Source: Luteirhabdus salina (GTDB taxonomy: Bacteria > Bacteroidota > Bacteroidia > Flavobacteriales > Flavobacteriaceae). From it: 53,123 nucleotides of DNA. Below the pieces are notes generated by a model. That model had not been told where the DNA came from. It searched no databases and worked only from the letters and a program-made list of their open reading frames with translations. The stretch lies in assembly GCA_025384855.1 (NCBI GenBank), contig JALAHT010000006.1, forward strand, positions 1 through 53,123, given 5' to 3'. Below, piece by piece: positions 34,501-43,117 of the stretch (position 1 is its first letter; each line of letters starts with the position of its first letter). Position numbers and translations under genes: made by a program.

Positions 34501-34537
34501 TGTGCCAGCACGGGCAGTTTCGCTTAAAAAGCGAAAC
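34501..34537 (+). other. Two hairpins in the tRNA-His leader
   Basis: CCTGTG/CACGGG (34499-34514) and the 9-base stem GTTTCGCTT/AAGCGAAAC (34517-34537, three-base loop) lie between promoter and tRNA. They may guide 5' processing. Confidence 0.4.
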
Positions 34538-34543
34538 ATAAAT

Positions 34544-34618
34544 GGTGGTTGTAGCTCAGCTGGTTAGAGCGCTGGATTGTGGTTCCAGAGGTCGCCGGTT
34601 CGAACCCGGTCTTCCACC
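34544..34618 (+). tRNA. tRNA-His (anticodon GTG)
   Basis: Complete cloverleaf: extra 5' G at 34544 opposite C at 34618 (the G-1:C73 identity element of histidine tRNA), D-stem GCTC/GAGC, anticodon stem CTGGA/TCCAG with loop TTGTGGT and anticodon GTG at 34579-34581, and T-arm GCCGG-TTCGAAC-CCGGT. CCA is not fully encoded. As read, acceptor positions 5 and 6 place T opposite T. Confidence 0.97.
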
Positions 34619-34627
34619 CAAAAGTTT

Positions 34628-34660
34628 AAATCCCTTCAAAATTGAAGGGATTTTTTTGTT
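34628..34660 (+). terminator. Terminator of tRNA-His
   Basis: AAATCCCTTCAA/TTGAAGGGATTT stem followed by a run of T. Confidence 0.85.
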
Positions 34661-34724
34661 ATATACAATTGGACCTTACAGGTTTCATAAACCTCTGAGG
34701 TCTTTTTATAGTATTTACTTTCTA

Positions 34725-35732
34725 TTACAACTTGTCCGCCGTAATTCTACCTTCTCGATTGGCGATTTCCCAAGCTGTTTGGAAAATTAATTGCGTACGC
34801 TTGGCCAATAATTCGTATTCAATTTTATCGGGGGTATCGGTTGGTTTATGATAATCTTCATGCACTCCGTTGAAGTAGAAAATAACGGGAATGTTGTTTT
34901 TTGCAAAATTGTAATGGTCGCTTCGGTAGTAGAAGCGATTTGGATCGTTTTCATCGTTATACTTATAGTCCAGTTCCAAATTCACGTATTTTTCATTTAC
35001 CGCTTCTGAAACATCATGAAGTTCTTGACTAAGCTTATCGCTTCCTATTAGATATATATAATTAGGGTTGTCTTTCTTATCAGGGTCGATACGACCAATC
35101 ATGTCGGTGTTGAGGTTAACAACTGTATTTTCTAATGGGAAAAGTGGATTGTCGGTATAATATTTCGACCCGAATAGGCCGATCTCTTCTGCTGTTACAT
35201 GTAAGAAAAGGATGGAGCGCTTTGGCCCGTCGCCATTTTCCTTCGCCATTTTAAAGGCTTCTGCCATTTCAAGCATCGCCATGGTTCCGCTACCGTCATC
35301 ATCGGCACCATTATAAATTGTTCCATCCTCGCGCATCCCAACATGGTCATAATGTGCGGATAAGACAATGATTTCATCTGGCTTTTCGGTTCCTTCTATA
35401 AACGCCACCACATTTTCGGATGCTTCATATTTATCTGAATTTCCGAAATAAGACGCTGGAATTTCCTGATAGTAATTATTGGGCTCGATGGGAGAAGGAA
35501 TGTTATGATCTTGATAGAAATTACGGAGATATTCGGCGGCTAATTTTTGACCTTTAGTTCCGGTCATACGTCCTTGCATTTCATCACCGGCAAAAACATA
35601 TAATTGTTCTTTCAGTTCTTCAGCTGTTATCGTGTTGGCATAGTCTTCTCGAGTCATTTGAGATGCCTTATTCTGAGCAGAATTGCAGGATAAGGTGATG
35701 ATTCCCAAAAGCGTTAAAAGTATTTTTTTCAT
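34725..35732 (-). CDS. M28 family zinc peptidase, lipoprotein
   Basis: A 335-residue exported metallopeptidase. It has a lipoprotein signal with C16 in ITLSC. Zinc ligands of M28 aminopeptidases appear as H127 (SAHYDH), D144 or D145 (NGADDDGSGT), the catalytic glutamates at 182-183 (AEEIG), D210 (NTDMIG), and a C-terminal histidine in VHEDYHKPTDT. The substrate is probably small peptides in the periplasm or at the surface. It converges on the tRNA-His gene, with no other gene in its unit. Confidence 0.92.
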   Translation of the reverse strand: MKKILLTLLGIITLSCNSAQNKASQMTREDYANTITAEELKEQLYVFAGDEMQGRMTGTKGQKLAAEYLRNFYQDHNIPSPIEPNNYYQEIPASYFGNSDKYEASENVVAFIEGTEKPDEIIVLSAHYDHVGMREDGTIYNGADDDGSGTMAMLEMAEAFKMAKENGDGPKRSILFLHVTAEEIGLFGSKYYTDNPLFPLENTVVNLNTDMIGRIDPDKKDNPNYIYLIGSDKLSQELHDVSEAVNEKYVNLELDYKYNDENDPNRFYYRSDHYNFAKNNIPVIFYFNGVHEDYHKPTDTPDKIEYELLAKRTQLIFQTAWEIANREGRITADKL

Positions 35733-35844
35733 AAGAATTATGTGCTGTATTATATTTTCAAGTCGCGTAAAGATACAGTTTGGAAGCAGTGATTTTGCAA
35801 TTTTTTTGAGAAAAATCGAGTTCAGGTAATGAACCTTACCGAAT

Positions 35845-35886
35845 AAATAAAAAGAAACCCTGAAATTGGAGGGTTTTCAGGGTTTC
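35845..35886 (-). terminator. Terminator of the DUF2383 gene
   Basis: GAAACCCTGAAA/TTTCAGGGTTTC arms with a T-rich tail on the minus strand. Confidence 0.75.
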
Positions 35887-35911
35887 ATCTTACCACGATC
35901 TATCTACATAA

Positions 35912-36397
35912 TCAATTCCAATCGTCAGCAAGGTCTTCTAAACGTTTCACTTTTGAAACGGTACGTTCAATTTCTGATTTTTGCTTTGTTAGTGTTTCAG
36001 CTACTTTAGGTGGAAAATTATGTTTTCCTAATCGCTCTTGGTATTCTTCCAAACTTGCTTTTTCACCACGAATACATTCTTCCAAAACAGCTTCGTCATC
36101 ATTTCCTGTGAAGGCAGTTTTAATATCTATCCAAGTTCGGTGCAAATCTCCAGTGGTACTTCCTTTTTCTTTCGGTTGTTCATCCAATCGATGTATCTCA
36201 TCGGTCAATTCGGTAGCAAACTGGCTATGTTGTGCCGATTTATATTTTAAGTACTCTTTCAAGCGTTGACTATCGGCATCTTCCATTGCTTTTTTAAAGC
36301 CTTTTTCCGCATCATAATTCTTCTCCAAAAGTTCTTGAAGATTATTTATTAAATCTTTATGGACTTTTTCTTTTGCTTTTTCCTGTGTCGTTTTCAT
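35912..36397 (-). CDS. DUF2383-type (PA2169-like) four-helix protein, second copy
   Basis: A 161-residue soluble helical protein related to the one at 20026-20583. The shared core includes a helix with YDAEKGFKKAMEDADSQRLKEYL, the loop motif DLHRTWIDIKTAFTG, and ECIRGEKASLEEYQERL. This copy is a better match to the DUF2383 pattern, which has the ECxRGE motif. It lacks the long charged tail of the other copy. The ATG at 36397 is preferred to a TTG at 36403. It is divergent from the small gene at 36607. Confidence 0.8.
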   Translation of the reverse strand: MKTTQEKAKEKVHKDLINNLQELLEKNYDAEKGFKKAMEDADSQRLKEYLKYKSAQHSQFATELTDEIHRLDEQPKEKGSTTGDLHRTWIDIKTAFTGNDDEAVLEECIRGEKASLEEYQERLGKHNFPPKVAETLTKQKSEIERTVSKVKRLEDLADDWN

Positions 36398-36606
36398 AAT
36401 CAATTTTTTTGTGTGGAATAAAGGTAGCTATCTAACACAGGTAATTTCCTTATCGAAGTGTGAATTGAGAAGGATTTAACACTAGAGGGAAAAGTTGTAA
36501 GAAGGTCAAAAAATCTTTAACAGATGGGTGTTAAGGTTTGCTAATCAACAGCATCTTTTTACGGAAGCTAACTATATTTAGGTTAAAACCAATAAATTTT
36601 ATTGTT

Positions 36607-36756
36607 ATGAGTACTGATAAAACACCAGAGCCAAAAGATAAAAAGAGTCGTAAAGAAAGTGCGATTAATATAAAACAGAAAGAATCGGATGGTCGTGAAA
36701 TTAACCATCAAGTAGAGCAGCGGAAGGAACAACACCAACCGCGCGATACCGCATAA
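36607..36756 (+). CDS. Small hydrophilic, probably disordered protein
   Basis: A 49-residue protein made almost only of charged and polar residues (MSTDKTPEPKDKKSRKESAI, later EINHQVEQRKEQHQ), with no hydrophobic core. It is probably intrinsically disordered. Its composition resembles small stress or desiccation-related proteins, but I recognise no family. The start ATG at 36607 follows TATATTTA (a near match to the promoter box) at about 36571-36578. It is divergent from the DUF2383 gene and ends at a bidirectional terminator, so it is monocistronic. Confidence 0.65.
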   Translation: MSTDKTPEPKDKKSRKESAINIKQKESDGREINHQVEQRKEQHQPRDTA

Positions 36757-36757
36757 A

Positions 36758-36792
36758 ACAAAAAAGCCCTGAAGGAATTCAGGGCTTTTCTA
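36758..36792. terminator. Bidirectional terminator
   Basis: AAAAGCCCTGAA (36762-36773), GGAA loop, TTCAGGGCTTTT (36778-36789), between convergent genes. Confidence 0.85.
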
Positions 36793-36813
36793 ATTTAATC
36801 TAGGAATGAACTA

Positions 36814-37764
36814 TTATCGATTCATTACTTTAGTTACAGCCTTTTCAATGGCTTCAGCATTTAAACCATATTTATCCATTAACTGATCGGGTGTTCCGCT
36901 TTCACCAAAGGTATCCTGCGTCGCCACAAATTCTTGTGGAGTTGGATGGTTTTCAGCAAGCACTCTTGCTACACTTTCACCCAAACCACCTAAATAGTTG
37001 TGCTCTTCAGCGGTTACAAGACAGCCCGTTTTTCTAACACTTTTTAAAATTGCTTCATTATCTAACGGCTTGATGGTATGAATATTCAATACCTCGGCTT
37101 CAATTCCTTTTTCAAACAACGATTCAGCAGCTTGCAACGCTTCCCAAACCAAATGGCCCGTAGCTACAATGGTAACATCCTTTCCTTCCTGAAGTGTCAC
37201 TGCTTTTCCAATTTCAAAAGTTTGACCTTCTGGAGTGAAGTTGGCCACTTTAGGGCGACCAAAGCGAAGGTATACGGGACCTTCATGTTCGGCAATTGCC
37301 AGCGTAGCGGCTTTTGTTTGATTATAATCGCAGGTATTAATAACCGTCATTCCTGGAAGCATCTTCATCAATCCGATATCTTCCAAAATTTGATGGGTTG
37401 CACCGTCTTCCCCTAGGGTAACGCCGGCGTGGGAAGCACAGATTTTTACATTCTTACCACTATATGCGATACTCTGACGAATTTGATCGTATACTCTTCC
37501 GGTAGAAAAATTAGCAAAAGTTCCAGTGAACGGAATTTTTCCTCCGATAGTCATTCCGGCTGCAATGCCCATCATGTTCGCTTCCGCAATTCCTACTTGG
37601 AAAAAGCGATCTGGATGGTTTTCCTTAAACTCGTCCATTTTTAACGAACCCGTTAGGTCTGCACATAGGGCTACTACATTTTCATTTTTTTGACCTAGTT
37701 CGGTCAAGCCCGCTCCAAATCCTGAACGTGTGTCTTTTTTTCCGCTATCTGTATATTTTTTCAT
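36814..37764 (-). CDS. Transketolase, C-terminal subunit
   Basis: The second half of transketolase (pentose phosphate pathway; moves two-carbon units between sugar phosphates), 316 residues. It holds the pyrimidine-binding domain, with the catalytic glutamate E61 in GIAEANMMG, and the C-terminal domain beginning near GQTFEIGKAVTL. It lies 26 bases after the N-terminal subunit gene, and the two form one operon. Splitting of transketolase into two chains is common in Bacteroidota. Confidence 0.93.
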   Translation of the reverse strand: MKKYTDSGKKDTRSGFGAGLTELGQKNENVVALCADLTGSLKMDEFKENHPDRFFQVGIAEANMMGIAAGMTIGGKIPFTGTFANFSTGRVYDQIRQSIAYSGKNVKICASHAGVTLGEDGATHQILEDIGLMKMLPGMTVINTCDYNQTKAATLAIAEHEGPVYLRFGRPKVANFTPEGQTFEIGKAVTLQEGKDVTIVATGHLVWEALQAAESLFEKGIEAEVLNIHTIKPLDNEAILKSVRKTGCLVTAEEHNYLGGLGESVARVLAENHPTPQEFVATQDTFGESGTPDQLMDKYGLNAEAIEKAVTKVMNR

Positions 37765-37790
37765 GTCTTTATTTTTTGAAGCTGAAATGT

Positions 37791-38636
37791 TTAGTAATCG
37801 CCCAGCGTTTCTGGATTTTGTTCGAGTGCAGTTTCCAGCTGTTCGTCATTTGGAGCTTTCCCGTGCCATGCGTGGGTGTGCATCATAAAATCGACGCCAT
37901 TCCCCATTACGGTGTGAAGTAGCACTAAGACCGGTTTGTTATTTCCGAGGCGACTTTTCGCTTCTTTCATTCCATTGATGACAGCTTCTAAATTGTTGCC
38001 TTCTCCGATTTCCATTACATCCCAGCCAAATGCTTCAAACTTTGCTTTTAGATTTCCTAATGGAAGCACATTCTCGGTTGCACCATCAATCTGCTGACCG
38101 TTCAAATCGACCGTCACGATAAGGTTATCTATTTTGTTGGCAGGTGCATACATAATGGCTTCCCAATTTTGCCCTTCTTGAAGTTCACCATCGCCACAAA
38201 GTGCGTAAACGATATGGTCGTCTTCATTTAGGGTTTTCGCCTGTGCCGCTCCAATGGCTACTGAAATCCCCTGTCCTAACGATCCAGAGGCTACACGAAT
38301 ACCGGGTAAGCCTTCGTGGGTGGTTGGGTGACCTTGTAAGCGTGAATCGATATGACGGAAGGTGTTCAATTCTTCTACAGGGAAATAACCTGCTCGGGCC
38401 AAAACGCTATAAAAAACGGGTGAAATATGTCCGTTCGATAAAAAGAAGAGATCTTCACCCTTTCCATCCATTTTAAAATCTGGATTATGATCCATCAACT
38501 CATTGTAAAGTGCCACGAAAAATTCGGCACAGCCCAATGAACCTCCGGGATGTCCAGAGTTTACACGATGTACTTGTCGAAGGATATCTCTCCGTACCTG
38601 TACGACCAGCTTTTCAAGTTCTTGTATTTCTGCCAT
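37791..38636 (-). CDS. Transketolase, N-terminal subunit
   Basis: The thiamine-diphosphate-binding half of transketolase, 281 residues. Substrate-contact residues are in GHPGGSLG (28-35); the ThDP motif runs from GDGE (148-151) to N179 in DLNG. The chain ends after the HTHAWHGKAPNDEQ segment, where a fused enzyme would go on into the pyrimidine domain, supplied here by the downstream gene. The promoter at 38657-38687 is an exact consensus match. Confidence 0.93.
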   Translation of the reverse strand: MAEIQELEKLVVQVRRDILRQVHRVNSGHPGGSLGCAEFFVALYNELMDHNPDFKMDGKGEDLFFLSNGHISPVFYSVLARAGYFPVEELNTFRHIDSRLQGHPTTHEGLPGIRVASGSLGQGISVAIGAAQAKTLNEDDHIVYALCGDGELQEGQNWEAIMYAPANKIDNLIVTVDLNGQQIDGATENVLPLGNLKAKFEAFGWDVMEIGEGNNLEAVINGMKEAKSRLGNNKPVLVLLHTVMGNGVDFMMHTHAWHGKAPNDEQLETALEQNPETLGDY

Positions 38637-38656
38637 GATTTGAATTGTTATGCCTG

Positions 38657-38687
38657 CAAAAGTACAGTATTCACAAGGCCTCTCAAA
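38657..38687 (-). promoter_or_regulatory. Promoter of the transketolase operon
   Basis: On the minus strand: TTTG (38684-38687), exactly 19 bases, TACTTTTG (38657-38664). Exact match to the Bacteroidota consensus. Confidence 0.8.
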
Positions 38688-38791
38688 ATGGAATTTTGGG
38701 CAGTTATCAACGATTTAGGGGTTTTAATTAACATCAATTTTAGCCCTTTCACGTTTTTTGCCATTAAATCACTTGAACCCATAAATCGTTT

Positions 38792-38799
38792 TATCTTTG
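38792..38799 (+). promoter_or_regulatory. Promoter -7 box of tgt
   Basis: TATCTTTG, an exact TANNTTTG match, followed by GCAGCGCCCG. The tgt ATG is 41 bases downstream. Confidence 0.65.
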
Positions 38800-38840
38800 C
38801 AGCGCCCGATGATGGGTATAATTCTTGAAGACTACTTTCT

Positions 38841-39971
38841 ATGACCTTTACCCTTCACGCCACCGATAGCGAAAGTCAAGCGAGGGCCGGGACCCTACAG
38901 TTGGACCATGGCCCAGTTGAGACGCCCATCTTTATGCCAGTCGGAACCGTTGGAACGGTAAAGGGAGTCCATCAACGCGAACTTACCGATGAAATCAATC
39001 CCGATATCATTTTGGGAAATACTTATCATCTGTATTTGCGTCCACAGATGGATATTCTCAAAAAGGCAGGTGGACTCCATAAATTCATGAATTGGGACCG
39101 AAACATTCTAACGGATAGTGGTGGCTATCAAGTATATTCACTTTCGGCAAACCGGAAAATTAAGGAGGAGGGCGTGAAATTTAAGTCGCACATCGATGGG
39201 AGTTTTCATTTTTTCACGCCTGAAAACGTGATGGAAATCCAACGAACCATTGGTGCCGATATCATTATGGCTTTCGATGAATGTACACCATATCCTTGCG
39301 ATTATCAATACGCGAAACGAAGCATGCATATGACACATCGCTGGTTAGACCGATGTATTTCACATTTGGAAAAAACACCTCTGCCATACGAGCATAACCA
39401 AACTTTGTTTCCCATCGTGCAAGGTAGTACCTATAAAGACCTTCGGAAACAGTCGGCAGAGTATATCGCTTCCCGTGAAGCGGAAGGAAATGCCATTGGT
39501 GGGCTTTCCGTAGGTGAACCGGCCGAGGAAATGTATGAAATGACGGAAGTAGTTACTAATATACTTCCTAAGGATAAGCCGCGTTACCTTATGGGTGTGG
39601 GAACCCCTATTAACTTATTGGAAAATGTAGCCTTGGGGGTGGATATGTTCGATTGTGTGATGCCTACACGAAATGGTAGAAACGGAATGCTATTTACTGC
39701 CCATGGAACCATCAATATTAAGAACAAGAAGTGGGAAGACGATTTTTCACCTATTGATGACATGGGTATAACCTGGGTAGACACTGCTTACAGCAAAGCT
39801 TACGTACGACATTTGTTTACGGTGAATGAAATGTTGGGAAGGCAAATAGCCACCGTTCATAATCTTGGTTTTTACCTATGGCTCATGCGTGAGGCTAGAA
39901 AGCATATTATAGCTGGCGATTTCACCTCATGGAAAAATAAAATGGTCACCCAAATGGATAAACGACTATAA
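38841..39971 (+). CDS. tgt: tRNA-guanine transglycosylase, zinc site missing
   Basis: Exchanges G34 of certain tRNAs for preQ1 in queuosine synthesis. The 376 residues show the catalytic aspartates D92 (TDSGGYQV) and D271 (MFDCVMPTRNGRNG) and the GGLSVGE loop (220-226). Bacterial and eukaryotic Tgt normally bind zinc through CxCxxC plus a histidine 26 residues on. Here those cysteine positions read G309, T311 and D314 (DMGITWVDTAYSKAY); only the histidine, H340, is kept. The residues around the site are otherwise well conserved. It is followed by the LptG-like gene after one base, so the two are cotranscribed. Confidence 0.94.
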   Translation: MTFTLHATDSESQARAGTLQLDHGPVETPIFMPVGTVGTVKGVHQRELTDEINPDIILGNTYHLYLRPQMDILKKAGGLHKFMNWDRNILTDSGGYQVYSLSANRKIKEEGVKFKSHIDGSFHFFTPENVMEIQRTIGADIIMAFDECTPYPCDYQYAKRSMHMTHRWLDRCISHLEKTPLPYEHNQTLFPIVQGSTYKDLRKQSAEYIASREAEGNAIGGLSVGEPAEEMYEMTEVVTNILPKDKPRYLMGVGTPINLLENVALGVDMFDCVMPTRNGRNGMLFTAHGTINIKNKKWEDDFSPIDDMGITWVDTAYSKAYVRHLFTVNEMLGRQIATVHNLGFYLWLMREARKHIIAGDFTSWKNKMVTQMDKRL

Positions 39972-39972
39972 C

Positions 39973-41052
39973 ATGCTCAGTATCCTCGATCGATACATAT
40001 TGAAAAAATACCTCGGTACATTCGTGCTGATGCTGTTGTTATTTATTCCTATTGGAATTACCGTTAACCTGGCAGAAAAGATTGACAAGATTCTTGAAAA
40101 CGAGGTGCCTTTCGTAGAAGTCGCTAAGTATTATTTAGATTTCACGGTTTATTTTGCCAACCTACTATTTCCGCTGTTTCTTTTCTTATCCATCATTTGG
40201 TTTACCTCCAAATTAGCCAACAATACTGAAGTTGTTGCATTTTTAAGTAGCGGAGTATCCTATTATCGATTCCTGCGACCCTATCTTATCGGTGCAACGA
40301 TTGTGTGTATCGGAGCACTTTTTTTGGGTATGTACCTAGCGCCTATGGCAAGCAAGGGCTTTAACGAATTCAAATACGAATACCTTAAAAAAGGACATAA
40401 GGATAGAAGTCAGAACAACGTCTACCGTCAGATAAACCCGAAGGAATACATTTATGTAAGCTACTTCAACGTGCAGCAGCAATCGGGTAACAATTTCACT
40501 TTAGAGCATTTTGAAGGCAATGAAATGACCTATAAGATCTCTGCAAGTCGAATAAAATATAATAAGGAAGATAGTACTTATACTCTTTATAATTACGTGA
40601 AACGGGAAGTTGGGGAACAGGCTGATATTCTAGAAGCCGATGCGAAAAAGGATACTATTTTTTCGTTCGATATGGAAGATCTTACACCAGTTGAATATAT
40701 TGCAGAAACGCTGAATTACACCGAGCTTAACACGTTTATCGAGCGTGAAAAAGCAAAGGGGTCAACCTTTATCAATCGATATGAGGTAGTTCGTTATAAG
40801 CGTTGGAGCTTGCCGGTTTCGGCCTATATTCTAACAATTATTGCGGTATCGGTATCCTCGGTGAAGCGAAGAGGGGGAATGGGCGTGAACCTAGCCATCG
40901 GACTTTCCATCGGGATGGTATTTATCTTTTTCGATAAGGTATTCGGGACCTTGGCAGAGCAAAGCGATTTCTCACCCTTTATCGCAACATGGTTTCCCAA
41001 CTTTGTATTTGGTATCTTGGCTATTTATCTGTTGAACAATGCCAAACGATAA
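39973..41052 (+). CDS. LptF/LptG family permease
   Basis: A 359-residue inner-membrane protein of the YjgP/YjgQ family. These permeases form the LptBFG transporter that extracts lipopolysaccharide from the inner membrane. It shows two N-terminal spans (about 15-33 and 52-75), a third near 100-120, a periplasmic beta-jellyroll region (about 125-255), and three C-terminal spans with SVKRRGGMGVNLAIGLSIG. Which of LptF or LptG it is cannot be decided here. It starts 1 base after tgt and overlaps the EamA gene by 14 bases. Confidence 0.88.
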   Translation: MLSILDRYILKKYLGTFVLMLLLFIPIGITVNLAEKIDKILENEVPFVEVAKYYLDFTVYFANLLFPLFLFLSIIWFTSKLANNTEVVAFLSSGVSYYRFLRPYLIGATIVCIGALFLGMYLAPMASKGFNEFKYEYLKKGHKDRSQNNVYRQINPKEYIYVSYFNVQQQSGNNFTLEHFEGNEMTYKISASRIKYNKEDSTYTLYNYVKREVGEQADILEADAKKDTIFSFDMEDLTPVEYIAETLNYTELNTFIEREKAKGSTFINRYEVVRYKRWSLPVSAYILTIIAVSVSSVKRRGGMGVNLAIGLSIGMVFIFFDKVFGTLAEQSDFSPFIATWFPNFVFGILAIYLLNNAKR

Positions 41053-41941
41053 GCTAACACAGTATCTACATTTACATTTTATCGTTTTTATTTGGGGTTT
41101 TACTGCCGTTTTAGGCGCCCTGATTTCCATTGGAGCCATTCCTTTGGTATGGTACCGCATGCTTATAGCGTCCTTATTACTTTACCTTTGGGTACGGTTG
41201 AAAAAACAACAGCTAAGATTTCCACCTAGAGTCTTACTGGGATTCTTTCTAGCTGGCTTTCTAATCGCTGCACATTGGTTATGTTTCTTTGGTGCTGTTA
41301 AAGTATCGAATGTATCCGTAACCTTGGCAGTTATGTCAACAGGAGCTTTTTTCACTTCGCTATTGGAGCCTATATTTTTTAAGCGAAAAGTAATTGGCTA
41401 TGAAGTGTTCTTAGGAATATTGGTGATCATCGGTCTGTATATCATTTTCAATGTTGAAACAGAGCACCTTTTAGGAATGGTATTAGCATTGGGAGCCTCG
41501 CTATTGGGTGCCCTCTTCACTTTATTGAATGGGAAGTATGTTGCAACCTACACCGCCTCGTCCATTTCCTTTTATGAACTTAGTTTCGGAATGCTTTGTA
41601 TTTCGGTATACCTCGGAATCTCAGGAAGTTTTTCAAGGTCATTTTTTGAACTATCAGCAAGCGATTGGGGATTGCTGTTGCTATTAGCATCAGTATGTAC
41701 GGCCTATGCTTTTTTAGCCTCTGTACACGTTATGCGTTGGTTAAGTCCATACACCGTTATGCTAACAGTTAATTTGGAACCGGTATATGGAATTATTCTC
41801 GCCCTGCTTATTTTGGGTGAAGATGAGAACATGAGCGATAGCTTCTATATCGGTGCTGTAATAATTGTGCTGACCGTCATTGCGAATGGCATTCTAAAAC
41901 ATAGACTTGAAAGAAAAAAACGTCGACAGCATCTTAGCTAG
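41039..41941 (+). CDS. EamA family transporter (DMT superfamily)
   Basis: A 300-residue inner-membrane protein with about ten hydrophobic spans in two homologous halves, each an EamA domain (for example FIWGFTAVLGALISIGAIPL near the start and FLASVHVMRWLSPYTVMLTV in the second half). EamA proteins export small metabolites such as amino acids or drugs; the substrate cannot be read from the sequence. It overlaps the LptG-like gene and is the last gene of the tgt operon. The tail is very basic (ERKKRRQ). Confidence 0.88.
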   Translation: MPNDKLTQYLHLHFIVFIWGFTAVLGALISIGAIPLVWYRMLIASLLLYLWVRLKKQQLRFPPRVLLGFFLAGFLIAAHWLCFFGAVKVSNVSVTLAVMSTGAFFTSLLEPIFFKRKVIGYEVFLGILVIIGLYIIFNVETEHLLGMVLALGASLLGALFTLLNGKYVATYTASSISFYELSFGMLCISVYLGISGSFSRSFFELSASDWGLLLLLASVCTAYAFLASVHVMRWLSPYTVMLTVNLEPVYGIILALLILGEDENMSDSFYIGAVIIVLTVIANGILKHRLERKKRRQHLS

Positions 41942-41952
41942 GAACAAAATTT

Positions 41953-41960
41953 TATCTTTG
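41953..41960 (+). promoter_or_regulatory. Promoter -7 box of accA
   Basis: TATCTTTG, an exact TANNTTTG match, 35 bases before the accA ATG. Confidence 0.6.
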
Positions 41961-41995
41961 TAGGCTAAGCAAAATACTAACATAGGATCGCAACG

Positions 41996-42949
41996 ATGGA
42001 ATATCTTGAATTTGAACTCCCTATAAAAGAATTGCAGGAGCAATACGATAAAGCATGTAAGATTGGTGAAGAGAGTGATGTAGATGTCACCAACACCTGC
42101 AAACAAATTGAGAAAAAACTCAACGAAACCAAAAAAGAGTTATATAAGAATTTAACCCCTTGGCAGCGAGTTCAATTGTCTCGTCACCCCAATCGTCCCT
42201 ATACTATGGATTATATCAATGCCATTTGTGGGGATTCTTTTTTGGAGCTCCATGGCGATCGTAGTTTTAAGGACGATAAGGCAATGGTCGGGGGTCTTGG
42301 AAAAATAGGCGATCAGAGCTATATGTTCGTGGGGCAACAAAAAGGATATAATACCAAGACACGCCAATACCGAAACTTTGGAATGGCGAATCCTGAAGGC
42401 TATCGCAAAGCTCTTCGACTGATGAAATCGGCCGAAAAGTTCAATATTCCAGTCGTAACCTTCGTTGATACACCAGGAGCCTATCCCGGTTTGGAAGCGG
42501 AAGAGCGCGGACAGGGGGAAGCGATTGCTAGGAATATTTTGGAAATGACCCGCCTACAGGTTCCGATTATCGTAGTGATTATTGGTGAAGGTGCCAGTGG
42601 CGGAGCCTTAGGGATCGGTGTCGGCGACCGCGTATTAATGCTGGAGAATACTTGGTATTCGGTAATCTCACCTGAAAGCTGCTCCTCTATCTTATGGAGA
42701 AGCTGGGAATTTAAGGAACAGGCCGCCGAATCCTTAAAACTTACTGCCAAAGACATGAAACGTCAAAAGCTCATCGATAAAATCGTAAAAGAACCTATAG
42801 GTGGTGCGCATAGCGATCGACCTAAAACTTTTGATACCGTTGCGAAGGAAATCGAGAAGGCTTTCACGGAATTGAAAAAATTATCTACAACCGAATTGGT
42901 AGACCAACGGATGGAAAAATATTCAAATATGGGAGTCTATAAAGGCTAA
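41996..42949 (+). CDS. accA: Acetyl-CoA carboxylase carboxyltransferase subunit alpha
   Basis: The alpha subunit of the carboxyltransferase that makes malonyl-CoA, the first committed step of fatty acid synthesis. The 317 residues match the usual AccA length. Family segments seen are [58 protein letters not shown] (two overlapping motifs), and [16 protein letters not shown] forming the oxyanion region. AccD is not in the window. Its own promoter precedes it. Confidence 0.97.
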   Translation: MEYLEFELPIKELQEQYDKACKIGEESDVDVTNTCKQIEKKLNETKKELYKNLTPWQRVQLSRHPNRPYTMDYINAICGDSFLELHGDRSFKDDKAMVGGLGKIGDQSYMFVGQQKGYNTKTRQYRNFGMANPEGYRKALRLMKSAEKFNIPVVTFVDTPGAYPGLEAEERGQGEAIARNILEMTRLQVPIIVVIIGEGASGGALGIGVGDRVLMLENTWYSVISPESCSSILWRSWEFKEQAAESLKLTAKDMKRQKLIDKIVKEPIGGAHSDRPKTFDTVAKEIEKAFTELKKLSTTELVDQRMEKYSNMGVYKG

Positions 42950-43028
42950 TTCCAACTATATCTACGTTTCCGTCAATTCAGGGAATTCCGACAACTTTTT
43001 TTCGTATCTTATTAACAGCTTTTTGAAG

Positions 43029-43050
43029 TTATCAACAATCAAATTGTTGA
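43029..43050. promoter_or_regulatory. Inverted repeat upstream of dnaB
   Basis: TCAACAAT (43032-43039), CAA, ATTGTTGA (43043-43050). The left arm is part of TTATCAACA (43029-43037), one base off a DnaA box, though at an important position. A binding site is possible. Confidence 0.3.
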
Positions 43051-43117
43051 CGACTAGTTAACAATCGTACCTCTATAAAAGGGGATTCAACTTAACATTT
43101 TCTTTACATTCGCTCCC

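Noticed and set aside
34542-34790. An open frame over the tRNA-His gene and the end of the M28 gene
   Set aside because: Its first part is the tRNA itself and the rest is antisense to the peptidase gene.
38550-38828. A 92-residue plus-strand frame upstream of tgt
   Set aside because: It crosses the transketolase start, its promoter and the tgt promoter; no family features.
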